From an uncultured Oscillospiraceae bacterium (lineage in GTDB: Bacteria > Bacillota > Clostridia > Oscillospirales > Oscillospiraceae), in the NCBI GenBank assembly GCA_947627285.1, contig CANQVL010000011.1, positions 1 through 60,796 of the forward strand: DNA of 60,796 nt, in the 5' to 3' direction. Made by a program: the position numbers and the translations under genes. Positions 33,405 through 44,443 of this stretch are shown in pieces. The notes beneath the pieces are model-generated. The model did no database searches and was not told where the DNA came from. It saw only the letters and a list, made by a program, of their open reading frames with translations. The stretch's first letter is position 1. The number at the start of each line of letters is the position of its first letter.

Positions 33405-34782
33405 GATCAGAGACGAGCTTTTTTACAGGCAGAAGCACATCCATGACGTGCTGGACGGGGAGGAGCTGAGGCTCTCCCAGGAATACTGTGCCAAGTACAT
33501 GGATTACCTTCAAAGGGCAAAGACCGAGCGGCTGGCGGTGAGCGAGGCCGTCAGGCTGGCGGAGGGCTATGGGTTCCGGGAATTTGACAGGAACGCGCCG
33601 CTTCGGGCGGGGGACAAGATCTACCGCTCCGTGCGGGGGAAAATGCTGATTCTGGCTGTGATCGGGCGAAGGTCCATGGAGGAGGGCGCCAATATCTGCG
33701 CCGCGCACATCGACTCGCCCAGGCTCGATTTGAAGCAGATACCGCTTTACGAGCAAAACGAGCTGGCGTACTTCAAGACCCACTACTACGGCGGCATACG
33801 CAAGTACCAGTGGGTGACGATACCCCTGGAGCTCCACGGCGTTGTGGCGATGAAGGACGGGTCTACGGTGACCGTAAATATCGGCGCGGACCCGGAGGAC
33901 CCGGTGCTCTATGTGACGGACCTGCTCCCGCACCTGGCGGCGAAGCAGTCCGAACAGCCCCTCGCCAAGGCAATTCCGGGGGAGAAGCTTAACATCCTTC
34001 TGGGCTCCCTGCCCGTGAGGGACGACAAGGGCGCCGACAGGGTGAAGCTCAATGTTATGAAGATCCTCAACGAGAAGTACGGGCTGACCGAGGAGGATTT
34101 CCTCTCCGCCGAGATCGAGGCGGTGCCCGCGTTCCCCGTTCGGGAGGTGGGGCTTGACAGGTCGCTCATCGGCGGCTACGGGCACGACGACAGGGTGTGC
34201 GCCTTCGCGGAGCTCCAGGCCATATACGAGACGGAAAGCCCCGAGAGGACGGCGGTGTGCATACTTGCCGACAAGGAGGAGATAGGCTCCGTTGGCGTGA
34301 CGGGTATGATAAGCGAGGCGTTTGAGTGCTTCATGGGGGACATCTGCGCAAAGCAGGGTGCGGAGCTTCGGCACTGCTTTGAGAGCTCCTTCTGCGTCTC
34401 CGCCGACGTCACCAACGCCTTTGATCCCACCTGGCCGGAGGTCTCGGAGGTACGAAACAGCTCGAAGCTCAACTACGGCGTGGGCATCGCCAAATTCACC
34501 GGGCGGGGCGGGAAATCCGGCTCCAACGACGCCTCCGCCGAGGTCATGGGCAGGATCCGCCGGCTGTTCGCGGAGAACGGCGTCGTCTGGCAGTACGCGG
34601 AGCTCGGCAAGGTGGACGAGGGCGGCGGAGGGACCGTTGCCTGCTACATGGGCAACCGCAACATCGACACGGTGGACGCGGGCGTGCCGGTGCTGTCCAT
34701 GCACTCGCCCTATGAGGTTGTGGCAAAGCACGACTGCTACATGACCTACAAGGCGATGAAGGCGGTATACAGTTCAAAATAA
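33397..34782 (+). CDS. M18 family metallo-aminopeptidase
   Basis: Predicted cytosolic dinuclear-zinc aminopeptidase, 461 aa. Motifs: AAHIDSPRLDLK (first metal His and Asp), GGYGHDDRVCAF (bridging Asp), DKEEIGSVGVTG (catalytic Glu pair), SADVTNAFDPTW and the late metal-ligand segment PVLSMHSPYEVV. The start at ATG 33397 overlaps the coaE stop and has AGGAGG at 33381-33386. It is the last gene of the prfA operon; the hairpin before the next gene terminates it. Confidence 0.92.
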   Translation: MAEIRDELFYRQKHIHDVLDGEELRLSQEYCAKYMDYLQRAKTERLAVSEAVRLAEGYGFREFDRNAPLRAGDKIYRSVRGKMLILAVIGRRSMEEGANICAAHIDSPRLDLKQIPLYEQNELAYFKTHYYGGIRKYQWVTIPLELHGVVAMKDGSTVTVNIGADPEDPVLYVTDLLPHLAAKQSEQPLAKAIPGEKLNILLGSLPVRDDKGADRVKLNVMKILNEKYGLTEEDFLSAEIEAVPAFPVREVGLDRSLIGGYGHDDRVCAFAELQAIYETESPERTAVCILADKEEIGSVGVTGMISEAFECFMGDICAKQGAELRHCFESSFCVSADVTNAFDPTWPEVSEVRNSSKLNYGVGIAKFTGRGGKSGSNDASAEVMGRIRRLFAENGVVWQYAELGKVDEGGGGTVACYMGNRNIDTVDAGVPVLSMHSPYEVVAKHDCYMTYKAMKAVYSSK

Positions 34783-34788
34783 GGGAAT

Positions 34789-34834
34789 AAAAATTCCCCC
34801 CTTGGGCAAACAATACCCGAAGGGGGAATTTTTT
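34789..34834 (+). terminator. Terminator whose right arm holds the next gene's ribosome-binding site
   Basis: AATTCCCCC arms (about 34791-34800 and 34822-34830) enclose a smaller GGGC/ACCC pairing and are followed by TTTTT. The right arm, AGGGGGAA, is also the only ribosome-binding site of the protease gene starting at 34835. Confidence 0.8.
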
Positions 34835-35524
34835 ATGGCTGAAAGCGAGAATAAGAAGCCCGAGGAGATATACCAGAAGGACCAGATAGAGGATATGGGC
34901 TCCTCCACCGTCCGTTCGGAGAGGGGGACCATACACTGTCTCACCATCGTAGGGCAGATCGAGGGGCACCAGATACTCCCCTCGGACAACAAGACAACGA
35001 AATACGAGCACGTCATGCCGCAGCTGGCGGCGATAGAGGAAGCGGAGGACATCGACGGGCTTTTGATACTGCTGAACACCCAGGGCGGGGACGTGGAGGC
35101 GGGGCTGGCCATCGCGGAGCTCATCGCCGGAATGTCAAAGCCCACGGTGTCGCTTGTGCTGGGGGGCGGGCACTCCATAGGCGTGCCGCTGGCTGTGGCG
35201 GCGAAGATGAGCATGATAGCGCCCTCGGCGGCTATGACCATACACCCGGTGCGGCTCACGGGCGTGGTCATCGGGGTCCCGCAGACGTACAACTACTTCG
35301 GGAAGATACAGGAGCGCATAGTGCGGTTCGTCACCGAGAACTCCCGCATAACCCGCGAGAGGTTCACGGAGCTCATGCTGAAGACCGGCGAGCTCGCCGC
35401 GGATGTGGGCACCGTCATCTACGGCGAGGAGGCGGTAGAATCCGGCCTCATAGACCGCGTAGGCGGGTTGTCGGACGCGTTGGAATACCTTCACAAGGAA
35501 ATAGAGAGGTCAAAAAAGGGCTAA
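34835..35524 (+). CDS. ClpP/TepA-like serine protease
   Basis: A 229-aa member of the ClpP-crotonase fold close to Bacillus TepA (translocation-enhancing protein). Nucleophile Ser in LVLGGGHSIGVPLAVAA, then His in AAMTIHPVRLTG; the preceding LLILLNTQGGDVEAGLAIAE is the typical ClpP strand-helix. The C-terminus (YGEEAVESGLIDRVGGLSDAL) also fits. No signal peptide is seen, so it is likely cytosolic or membrane-associated. I took ATG 34835 as the start since upstream codons lie in the terminator. Translation may depend on the hairpin being open. Confidence 0.85.
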   Translation: MAESENKKPEEIYQKDQIEDMGSSTVRSERGTIHCLTIVGQIEGHQILPSDNKTTKYEHVMPQLAAIEEAEDIDGLLILLNTQGGDVEAGLAIAELIAGMSKPTVSLVLGGGHSIGVPLAVAAKMSMIAPSAAMTIHPVRLTGVVIGVPQTYNYFGKIQERIVRFVTENSRITRERFTELMLKTGELAADVGTVIYGEEAVESGLIDRVGGLSDALEYLHKEIERSKKG

Positions 35525-35575
35525 GCCCTTTTTGGCAGTCTAAAAGCCGTGACCCTTGCATGAATCACGGCTTTT
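35512..35575. terminator. Two convergent hairpin terminators
   Basis: AAAAGGGCT/AGCCCTTTT (about 35514-35532) overlaps the protease stop and ends in T's. AAAAGCCGTGA (35542-35552) pairs with 35565-35575 and has A/T tails on both sides, serving the minus-strand M23 gene as well. Confidence 0.85.
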
Positions 35576-35578
35576 GTG

Positions 35579-36781
35579 TTATCGGACTATGTAAGTTGAT
35601 GAATCGAAGAACTGGAGGGGGTTGATCTTTACGCCGTTTTTCCAGATCTCGAAGTGGAGGTGCGGGCCGTTGACTATGCCGGTGGCGCCGGAGAGACCTA
35701 TCTTCTGGCCCTTCTGGACCGTATCGCCTTTGGAGACCAGGCGCTTGGACATGTGCCCGTAGAGGGAGCAGTAGCCGTTGCCGTGGTCGATGACGATGTA
35801 GTTGCCGTAGGAGCTGGAATAGGCGGAGGTGATGACGGTGCCGGTGTCAGAGGCGTAGATGTTGGCGCCGGTGAGGGCCTTGAGGTCAACGCCCTTGTGG
35901 TTGGTGGAGGCGCCGGCAATGCCGGTGTCGCGCCCGCCCCAGCCGGAGGTGACCACGTTGGAGTCCACGGGCCATTGGAACTGCCCGGTGCCCTTGACGC
36001 GGCGGCTCGCCTCCAGCTCCTTCTGGAGCTTGGTTATCTCCGCCTTCAAAGCGTCCTCGTCGGCGGCCTTGGCGTCATAGACCGCCTGCATCTGCGTGAT
36101 GTCGTCCTGGAGGGCGTTTATGAGGTCGATGGCCTCCTGCTGCTCCACCTCGAGCTGGTCCTTTGCCTCCTGCTGCTCCTGGCGCTTTACCTCCATGTCC
36201 GCCTGTACGCTCTCCAGCGTGGCCTTGGCGCTTTCCGTCGCCTCACGCGCGGAGACGTAACGCTGGTAAAGGCTCTCGTCGTAGTCCATTATGGAGGAGA
36301 TCATGTCGATACGGGTGAGAAGGTCGGAGAAGTCGCGGGCGCCGAAGATGATGGCGTAATAGGAGACGGTGCCGTTCTCCTCCATGGCGCGGATACGTAC
36401 CTTGTACTGCTCCCACTGAGCCTCCTCGTCGGCCTTGCGCTGTGCGACCTCCTCCTCCTTTTCGGTTATGAGGATGCCGTACTGCTCGATCTGGGCGTCG
36501 TAGTTGGCGATGACGTCCATGGTCACCTCGATACGCTGGTCCAAAAGCTTCTTTTTCTCGGTGAGCTGGGACTTTTCGTATTTGGCGGAGTTTATCTCGC
36601 TTTTCAGGTCCTTCTGCTGCTGGCGAAGGCCGTCCAGGTCCTTCTGGAGCTTGTCGATCTCGTCCTGGGTGACGGCCCCGGCGGTGGAGGCGAGGATGGA
36701 GATGAGCACGGACGCCGCCATGAGCACAGCCAGGACGACGCACATGACGCGGATGAAGATTTTTTGAGCCTTGTTGTTCAT
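35579..36781 (-). CDS. EnvC-like M23 murein hydrolase with coiled coil, partner of FtsEX
   Basis: Predicted exported peptidoglycan hydrolase or activator (400 aa). An N-terminal membrane anchor or signal (about residues 8-36) is followed by a long coiled coil (about 38-265, rich in Lys/Gln/Glu heptads). A C-terminal LytM/M23 domain follows, with NHKGVDLKA (first zinc ligands), YGNYIVIDHGNGYCSLYGHM and GPHLHFEIWKNG. The metal-site residues are present, so it is likely active, unlike E. coli EnvC. It is directly downstream of ftsE-ftsX. In Firmicutes FtsEX controls a division or elongation hydrolase through such a coiled coil, so I infer the same here. Confidence 0.9.
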   Translation of the reverse strand: MNNKAQKIFIRVMCVVLAVLMAASVLISILASTAGAVTQDEIDKLQKDLDGLRQQQKDLKSEINSAKYEKSQLTEKKKLLDQRIEVTMDVIANYDAQIEQYGILITEKEEEVAQRKADEEAQWEQYKVRIRAMEENGTVSYYAIIFGARDFSDLLTRIDMISSIMDYDESLYQRYVSAREATESAKATLESVQADMEVKRQEQQEAKDQLEVEQQEAIDLINALQDDITQMQAVYDAKAADEDALKAEITKLQKELEASRRVKGTGQFQWPVDSNVVTSGWGGRDTGIAGASTNHKGVDLKALTGANIYASDTGTVITSAYSSSYGNYIVIDHGNGYCSLYGHMSKRLVSKGDTVQKGQKIGLSGATGIVNGPHLHFEIWKNGVKINPLQFFDSSTYIVR

Positions 36782-36796
36782 TTGTTCCCCCGAAAG

Positions 36797-37684
36797 TTAA
36801 ACTTTCAAGTAGTTCTTTATTGCCAGCATACTTCCTATGACGCCCACGCCCAGGCCCACGGCGCAGTAGGCTATGAGCAGGGGTATGGAGACACGGTAGA
36901 AGGGTATGACGGTGAGGAAGGATATTCCGGAGCCGGAAATGAGCTGCTGGATGAGCACCTGATAGAGCCCCCACTCCAGCGTGAAGCTCACAAGGGCGCC
37001 TATGAGCCCCAGAATGAGCCCCTGCACCACGAAGGGCCAACGGATAAAGGTGCTGGTGGCGCCCACCATCTTCATTATGGCTATCTCGTCGCGCCGCTCA
37101 AAGGTGGTGAGCTTGATGGTGTTTGACATTATGAAAAGGGATATGATAAAGAGCACAGCCACGAGCCCTATGGAGGCGAGGGTGACGATGTTCCTTATGC
37201 GCACAAAGCCCTGGGAGATCTGGGTGCTTGCCCTGACGTAGTCGATACCGGGCACGTATGTCAGCGCGTCACGCGTCTCCTCCATCAGGGAGATGTCCTT
37301 GAGGTAGACCACGAACCTGTCGCGGGTGACGGAGGAGTCCAGACCCTCAAAGGTGGTGGAGTTTTCGTAGGTCTCCACAAAGTCCTCCCAGGCGGTGTCG
37401 CGGGTGACGAATACGGCGTAGTCCACGTTGTCTATGCGCTCGATCTCCGGCTCAATGGCCCGGGCCTCCTCCTCGGAGAAGGTCTCGTTGACGAAGGCCA
37501 TTATCTCGTTCTGGCTCTCCATGGTGTCAATGATGTTGTCCACATTCAGGGCGAGGAGCGTGAAGCTTCCCATTATGAGAAGACACGCGACTATGATGCA
37601 CACGGAGGCGAAGGACATGAAGCCGTGGTTGAATATACTGCTGACGCCCTCGCGGATGTAGTAGGTGAACCTGTTACCTCTCAT
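36797..37684 (-). CDS. ftsX: Cell division permease-like protein FtsX
   Basis: Membrane partner of FtsE, 295 aa. A cytosolic N-terminus (RGNRFTYYIREGVSSIFNHG) leads to helix 1 (VCIIVACLLIMGSFTLLAL), a large extracellular loop (about residues 50-165) expected to contact the hydrolase, then three helices with FERRDEIAIMKMVGAT between them, the family signature. The start is ATG at 37684, overlapping the ftsE stop by 11 bp; upstream in-frame codons lie within ftsE. It does not transport; it relays ATP hydrolysis by FtsE to the M23 protein outside. Confidence 0.92.
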   Translation of the reverse strand: MRGNRFTYYIREGVSSIFNHGFMSFASVCIIVACLLIMGSFTLLALNVDNIIDTMESQNEIMAFVNETFSEEEARAIEPEIERIDNVDYAVFVTRDTAWEDFVETYENSTTFEGLDSSVTRDRFVVYLKDISLMEETRDALTYVPGIDYVRASTQISQGFVRIRNIVTLASIGLVAVLFIISLFIMSNTIKLTTFERRDEIAIMKMVGATSTFIRWPFVVQGLILGLIGALVSFTLEWGLYQVLIQQLISGSGISFLTVIPFYRVSIPLLIAYCAVGLGVGVIGSMLAIKNYLKV

Positions 37685-38360
37685 ATCTGTAATACCCGTC
37701 CATTCCGTCGCTGATGATCTTCCCCGCGTCGATGGCGATGACGCGCTTGGAGAAGCTCTCCACCAGCTCCTTTTCATGGGTCACCACAAGGACGGTGGTG
37801 CCCAGCTCGTTTATCTTCTGGAGGAGCATCATGATCTCAAGGCTCCTGGCCGGGTCAAGGTTGCCGGTGGGCTCGTCGGCGATTATGAGCCGGGGGTTGT
37901 TAACCAGCGCCCTGGCGATGGCGACCCTCTGCTGCTCGCCGCCGGAGAGCTCCTGGGGCTTGCGGCGGGTGCGGGTGTCCAGTCCCACCAGCTCCAGGAC
38001 ATAGGGCACGCGGCGGCGTATCTCCTTGCCGGAGGCGCCGATGACGCGCATGGCGAACGCCACGTTTTCATAGACCGTCTTGTCCTCGATGAGGCGGTAG
38101 TCCTGGAAGACCACGCCCAGGGTGCGGCGCATGTAGGGCATTTTGGAGAAGCGGATATGTCCAAGGTCGTAGTTGTTCACCATAACGGTGCCCTCGGTGG
38201 GGGCAATCTCGCCGGTGAGGAGCTTGATGATGGTGGTCTTCCCCGAGCCGGAGGGACCGACAAGGAACACAAACTCGCCGTCGTTTATGGTGAAGCTTAT
38301 GCCCCGCAGAGCCTTGGTGCCGTTTTCGTAGGATTTGAATACGTCAGTAAATTGAACCAT
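37674..38360 (-). CDS. ftsE: Cell division ATP-binding protein FtsE
   Basis: ABC-type ATPase, 228 aa. Walker A GPSGSGKTT near residue 34, Q-loop FQDYRLIEDKTVYENV, signature LSGGEQQRVAIARAL, Walker B RLIIADEPTGNLDP and H-loop VVTHEKEL are all intact. It begins MVQFTDVFKSYENGTKALRG, typical of FtsE. It overlaps ftsX at its 3' end and lies 6 bp after the CdaR-like gene, forming a cdaR-ftsE-ftsX-M23 operon. Confidence 0.95.
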   Translation of the reverse strand: MVQFTDVFKSYENGTKALRGISFTINDGEFVFLVGPSGSGKTTIIKLLTGEIAPTEGTVMVNNYDLGHIRFSKMPYMRRTLGVVFQDYRLIEDKTVYENVAFAMRVIGASGKEIRRRVPYVLELVGLDTRTRRKPQELSGGEQQRVAIARALVNNPRLIIADEPTGNLDPARSLEIMMLLQKINELGTTVLVVTHEKELVESFSKRVIAIDAGKIISDGMDGYYRYER

Positions 38361-38366
38361 TTGAAC

Positions 38367-39467
38367 TCAGTTTCCTTTTTGGGTGGACTCCTGTGAATCC
38401 AGGTACTTCTTGACCATGAGGGCGACCTTGAACACTATCGCCTGGTCAAACTCCCGAAGGTCGAGCCCGGTGAGCTTCTTTATCTTGCCCAGGCGGTAAA
38501 CCAGGGTGTTGCGGTGGACAAAGAGCTTGCGGCTCGTCTCGGATATGTTCAGGTTGTTGTCAAAGAACTCGTTGATTATGCCCAGGGTCTCCTCGTCCAG
38601 GGAGTCGATGGGGTTCTTTTTGAAGACCTCGTTGAGGAACATCTGGCACATGGTGGTGGGGAGCTGATAGATGAGCCTGCCGATGCCCAGGCTTTCGTAG
38701 TTGATGACGGTCTTCTCCGTGTCAAAGACCTTGCCCACGTCGATGGCGGTCTGGGCCTCCTTGTACCGCACTGACAGGTCCCGAAGGTGCATGGCGAGGG
38801 TGCCGACGCCTATGACCGTCTTTATCTTCAGCTCGTCCATGATGGCGGTGTACATGGCTACGCCCATCTTGTGGGTGTCCCGCTCCTCGGTGTGGGCGGG
38901 GACCTCCTTGATGACGGCTATGTCCGTCTCGTTGATGGAGATGATGAAGTCCCTCTGCTTCTCGGGGTAGAGCCTTCTCAGGACCTCCAGCGTCGCCACG
39001 TCCGAGCGGTCGATCTGGCGGATGTAGAAGACCGCCCTGGGGGCGTCGGAGACGAAGTGGAGCTCCTTGGCGTGGACGTAGATGTCCCCGGGGAGGATGT
39101 TTTCGGTGATGATGCTTTTCACCAGCGCGGACTTGTCGTACTTCTCCTCGTAGTACGCCTTGGCGCTGGATATGGCTACGGCGAGCATGGTGCAGAAGCT
39201 TGCCGCCAGCTCGTCCGTGCCCTCGACAAATACGGCGTACTCGATGTTCTGCTCGGAGCCCGCCACGGGACGGAAGGTCTTCCCCGCGTACACGGATACC
39301 TTCTCCCCCGGCTGGGGAAGGATGCTCGCCGTGTCCGCGATGTGTGTGCCCATAACTGAAAGCTCGCTGGTGGCAATGACGTTGCCCTCGCTGTCAACAA
39401 CGCCAAGCGCTCTGGTGGTGGCTTCCTTCATCTGTACTACCACGCTCTGGAATATTCTGCTGGACAT
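38367..39467 (-). CDS. CdaR/PucR-family transcriptional regulator
   Basis: A 366-aa regulator. The C-terminal ~60 residues are the PucR-type helix-turn-helix (FFDNNLNISETSRKLFVHRNTLVYRLGKIKK), preceded by a GGDEF-like CdaR middle domain (about 125-290, with IGVGTLAMHLRDLSVRYKEAQ) and an N-terminal putative sugar-acid sensing domain (SRIFQSVVVQMKEATTRALG, VVDSEGNVIATSELSVMG). It starts at ATG 39467 behind TTTGGAGG. CdaR relatives regulate sugar-diacid or carbon metabolism; here it heads the ftsEX operon, so it may tie nutrient sensing to wall hydrolysis. That link is inference. Confidence 0.82.
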   Translation of the reverse strand: MSSRIFQSVVVQMKEATTRALGVVDSEGNVIATSELSVMGTHIADTASILPQPGEKVSVYAGKTFRPVAGSEQNIEYAVFVEGTDELAASFCTMLAVAISSAKAYYEEKYDKSALVKSIITENILPGDIYVHAKELHFVSDAPRAVFYIRQIDRSDVATLEVLRRLYPEKQRDFIISINETDIAVIKEVPAHTEERDTHKMGVAMYTAIMDELKIKTVIGVGTLAMHLRDLSVRYKEAQTAIDVGKVFDTEKTVINYESLGIGRLIYQLPTTMCQMFLNEVFKKNPIDSLDEETLGIINEFFDNNLNISETSRKLFVHRNTLVYRLGKIKKLTGLDLREFDQAIVFKVALMVKKYLDSQESTQKGN

Positions 39468-39713
39468 GGCGATTCCTCCAAACTTTGTCCCGGTACGCAA
39501 TTACGTAAACCGTATTCGTGATTTTGACAAATACCATAATAAACAATATTGCGCCATTTTTCAATAGGAAATTTAGAATTTACTCAGAAAATTTACGAAA
39601 AATCAACAAACAGATTTGAGCAATATGTAAAAAAGACCAAATCAAAGCGTCGTGGGAATATCCGGCGGGGGAGGTGAATACCATAGTACAAACCCTTTTT
39701 AAGGAGGTTCTCC

Positions 39714-40187
39714 ATGTTTTTGATAACCGCAAAGCTTGACAAAAGAAAAATCATCGGCGGGGCGCTGGTGCTGGTGGTGCTGGCAGCGGCGGCGATACTT
39801 CTCCTGGGCGGCGGAGGAGGGGACGCGGAGCCCACGGCGAACCTGTCGGCGTCCGTCAAGACCAACAGCCAGAGGGTGAGCTGGCTCCGGTCCTTGGGCT
39901 GGGAGGTCTCCGAGGACGCCATCGACCAGCAGACGGTGACCATACCCAAGGACTTCTCCAAGACCTACGCCGACTACAACGAGCTTCAGCTCTCCCAGGG
40001 GTTCGATCTGAGGAAGTTTTCCGGATTTGAGGCGGTGAGGTATACATATGAGATAAAGAACCACCCCAACACCTCGGACCCCGTAGTTGCGGACATGATA
40101 GTGTACCGCGGCAAGGTCATCGCCGCGGACGTCCAGTCGCTCAGCGCGAAGGACGGGTTTATGGAAGGAATTCAATTTCCGTCATAA
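39714..40187 (+). CDS. DUF4830 domain membrane-anchored protein
   Basis: 157 aa with one N-terminal transmembrane anchor (IIGGALVLVVLAAAAILLL, about residues 13-31), a Gly-rich hinge and an extracellular domain. The domain carries SVKTNSQRVSWLRSLGWEVS, VTIPKDFSKTYADYNELQLS and YTYEIKNHP, which fit DUF4830. The function of the family is unknown. AAGGAGG precedes the ATG. It is monocistronic: a strong terminator follows at once. Confidence 0.75.
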   Translation: MFLITAKLDKRKIIGGALVLVVLAAAAILLLGGGGGDAEPTANLSASVKTNSQRVSWLRSLGWEVSEDAIDQQTVTIPKDFSKTYADYNELQLSQGFDLRKFSGFEAVRYTYEIKNHPNTSDPVVADMIVYRGKVIAADVQSLSAKDGFMEGIQFPS

Positions 40188-40208
40188 AAAAGGGCTTTGC
40201 CCTTTTTT
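40186..40208 (+). terminator. Terminator of the DUF4830 gene
   Basis: AAAAAAGGGC (40186-40195), TTT loop and GCCCTTTTTT (40199-40208). It overlaps the stop codon region. Confidence 0.85.
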
Positions 40209-40231
40209 GTGACGGAAGGGGGGGAACGTGC

Positions 40232-40320
40232 GGAAAAAATCTCTGAATTCTGTGGAATTCAGAGATTTTTTCCTGCTGTCGCGCTGCGCGCGCCGCCGGA
40301 GGCGGCACACTTGCGCGACA
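40232..40320. repeat. Long perfect hairpins between DUF4830 and AraC genes
   Basis: In the 324 bp without a gene, GGAAAAAATCTCTGAATTC (40232-40250) pairs perfectly over 19 bp with 40255-40273 around a TGTG loop. A GTCGCGC/GCGCGAC repeat enclosing GCCGCC/GGCGGC follows (about 40278-40319). The first could be a bidirectional terminator. Nothing else is evident up to the AraC gene. Confidence 0.65.
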
Positions 40321-40511
40321 TAAGGTGATTTTTCCGACGTACATGCCGCCGGAAAAATATTTTATTGATGGGATACGCGGTTGACTTTGGGGGAGGTTGT
40401 GCGGATAATGTAGGTGTTGCCTTTCAAAAAAATACGGCACCTCTTCGCATGGAAAGTCGGGACGGAGGGGTGGAGAGCGTGGTATAAATATACGCGAAAG
40501 GAGCGGGGAGC

Positions 40512-41414
40512 ATGGACTGGACGGAAGGGATACGCAGGGCTCTTGACTACATCGAGGACAACCTGACGGGGGAGATAGACTACGAACGCGCCGCGCGCGA
40601 GGCCGCGTCCTCCAGCTATCATTTCCAGAGGGTGTTCGGGATACTCACGGGCTTCACCCTGGGCGAGTACATCAGGAACCGCCGACTTGCCCTGGCGGGC
40701 GCGGAGCTTGCCTCCGGCAGGATCAGGGTCATAGACGCGGCGCTGAAGTACGGGTACGAAAGCCCGGACAGCTTTGCCAGGGCCTTCAGGAAATTCCACG
40801 GCGTGAACCCTTCGGACGCCGCCGGAGCGAGTCTCAGGTCCTTCTCCCCGCTCCGAATAAAGCTGACTTTGGAAGGAGCAAATATCATGGACTATAAAAT
40901 TCAGGAAAAACCCCGGCTTATCCTCACGGGCTTCAAGCGCCGCTTTGAGGGCACGCCCGTGGACAGGCGCGATCAGGACTACGACATGTGGATAAGCACC
41001 CGCGTGAATCAGTCGGTGCTCCAGGGAATGGCGCCGGACCGGGAGACAATGTACGAGGTGATAATGGACCAGCGCGACGACGGCTACGACTTCTACATCG
41101 CCTGGGAGCTGGACCCCACCGACACGGAGGACCTGGCGGGGGTGCTCAACGACCCGGAATTTGCCGCCAGATTCGAGAAAATAACTGTCCCGGCGGGGCT
41201 CTATCTGGTGTGCGAGACGGGGCGCAGCGAGTATCCCACCCAGATCTATGACGAATTTCGCAAAAATGTGGCTGAGGAGATACTGCCCGGCTCCGGCTAT
41301 GAGCTGGACGACCGCCCGGAGGTGGTAAGATCCCACTGGTATTACCGCTATGGGGACGAGAAGTACAACTCCAGCCGCTACATGGAGCTGTGGCTGCCCG
41401 TGGTGAGGAAGTAA
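40512..41414 (+). CDS. AraC family regulator with GyrI-like effector domain
   Basis: 300 aa. The N-terminal AraC/XylS helix-turn-helix pair covers about residues 8-105 (SSSYHFQRVFGILTGFTLGEYI and then ALKYGYESPDSFARAFRKFHG). Residues about 125-300 form a GyrI-like small-molecule binding domain (YKIQEKPRLILTGFKRRFEG, then RYMELWLPV). Such proteins (SoxS/Rob-like with effector domain) often control multidrug or stress genes. A GGAGCGGGGAGC site precedes the ATG. It stands alone between a hairpin region and the valS leader, so no target is indicated. Confidence 0.9.
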   Translation: MDWTEGIRRALDYIEDNLTGEIDYERAAREAASSSYHFQRVFGILTGFTLGEYIRNRRLALAGAELASGRIRVIDAALKYGYESPDSFARAFRKFHGVNPSDAAGASLRSFSPLRIKLTLEGANIMDYKIQEKPRLILTGFKRRFEGTPVDRRDQDYDMWISTRVNQSVLQGMAPDRETMYEVIMDQRDDGYDFYIAWELDPTDTEDLAGVLNDPEFAARFEKITVPAGLYLVCETGRSEYPTQIYDEFRKNVAEEILPGSGYELDDRPEVVRSHWYYRYGDEKYNSSRYMELWLPVVRK

Positions 41415-41428
41415 TTTTGTCAAGAGGC

Positions 41429-41457
41429 TTGACAAACCGGGCAAAGGCGCATATAAT
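41429..41457 (+). promoter_or_regulatory. Promoter of the valS T-box transcript
   Basis: TTGACA (41429-41434), exactly 17 bp, TATAAT (41452-41457): full consensus. Transcription would start near 41464, at the base of the T-box leader. Confidence 0.9.
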
Positions 41458-41462
41458 ACGTC

Positions 41463-41694
41463 CAAATGGCCGAGATGGGAAGAAGTAAGCGTGTCCCGCG
41501 CCGCAGAGAGGAGCCGGTTGGTGAAAGGCTCCGGCGGAGAGCGCCGAAAGGTCGTCCCGGAGCCGCGGGGGTGATATGTAGTCCCCGACGGGAGCTCCCG
41601 TTACAGAGCGATGAGTGCCCTCCACGGAGGGAATTCAGGTGGTACCGCGGACAAATCCTGTTCGCCCTGAGCTATTTGCTTGGGGCGAATTTTT
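41463..41694 (+). promoter_or_regulatory. T-box riboswitch, presumably valine-specific
   Basis: The leader carries the conserved T-box AGGTGGTACCGCGG (41637-41650), which pairs with the acceptor end of uncharged tRNA, plus an upstream stem I with AGAGAG and GGTGAAA elements (about 41506-41526). It ends in a terminator hairpin (41661-41694: TTCGCCC/GGGCGAA then TTTTT). The cognate gene is valS; GTC triplets at 41551 and 41554 are candidate Val specifier codons, but I could not fold stem I confidently. Confidence 0.9.
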
Positions 41695-41722
41695 ATGCCC
41701 CAAAGATGAAAGGAGCACGACT

Positions 41723-44347
<2,625 letters not shown>

Positions 44348-44374
44348 CGACAGAAACCGCGCCGGCAATATTAT

Positions 44375-44410
44375 AAAATACCCGTGTACAAGCCGTACAC
44401 GGGTATTTTT
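44375..44410 (+). terminator. Terminator between valS and spoIIAA
   Basis: AAAATACCCGTGTAC (44375-44389), loop AAGCC, complement (44395-44409), then T. It separates housekeeping valS from the sporulation operon. Confidence 0.9.
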
Positions 44411-44443
44411 ATGAGTATTTTTTGCGGATACGAAGGTGAAAAA

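Noticed and set aside
35654-37126. 490-codon plus-strand frame opposite the M23/ftsX genes
   Set aside because: Low-complexity Leu/Val/Gly-rich shadow of a coiled-coil gene; no ribosome-binding site.
41615-41722. Longer N-terminus for valyl-tRNA synthetase
   Set aside because: These in-frame codons lie in the T-box leader and its terminator; family alignment starts at the ATG at 41723.
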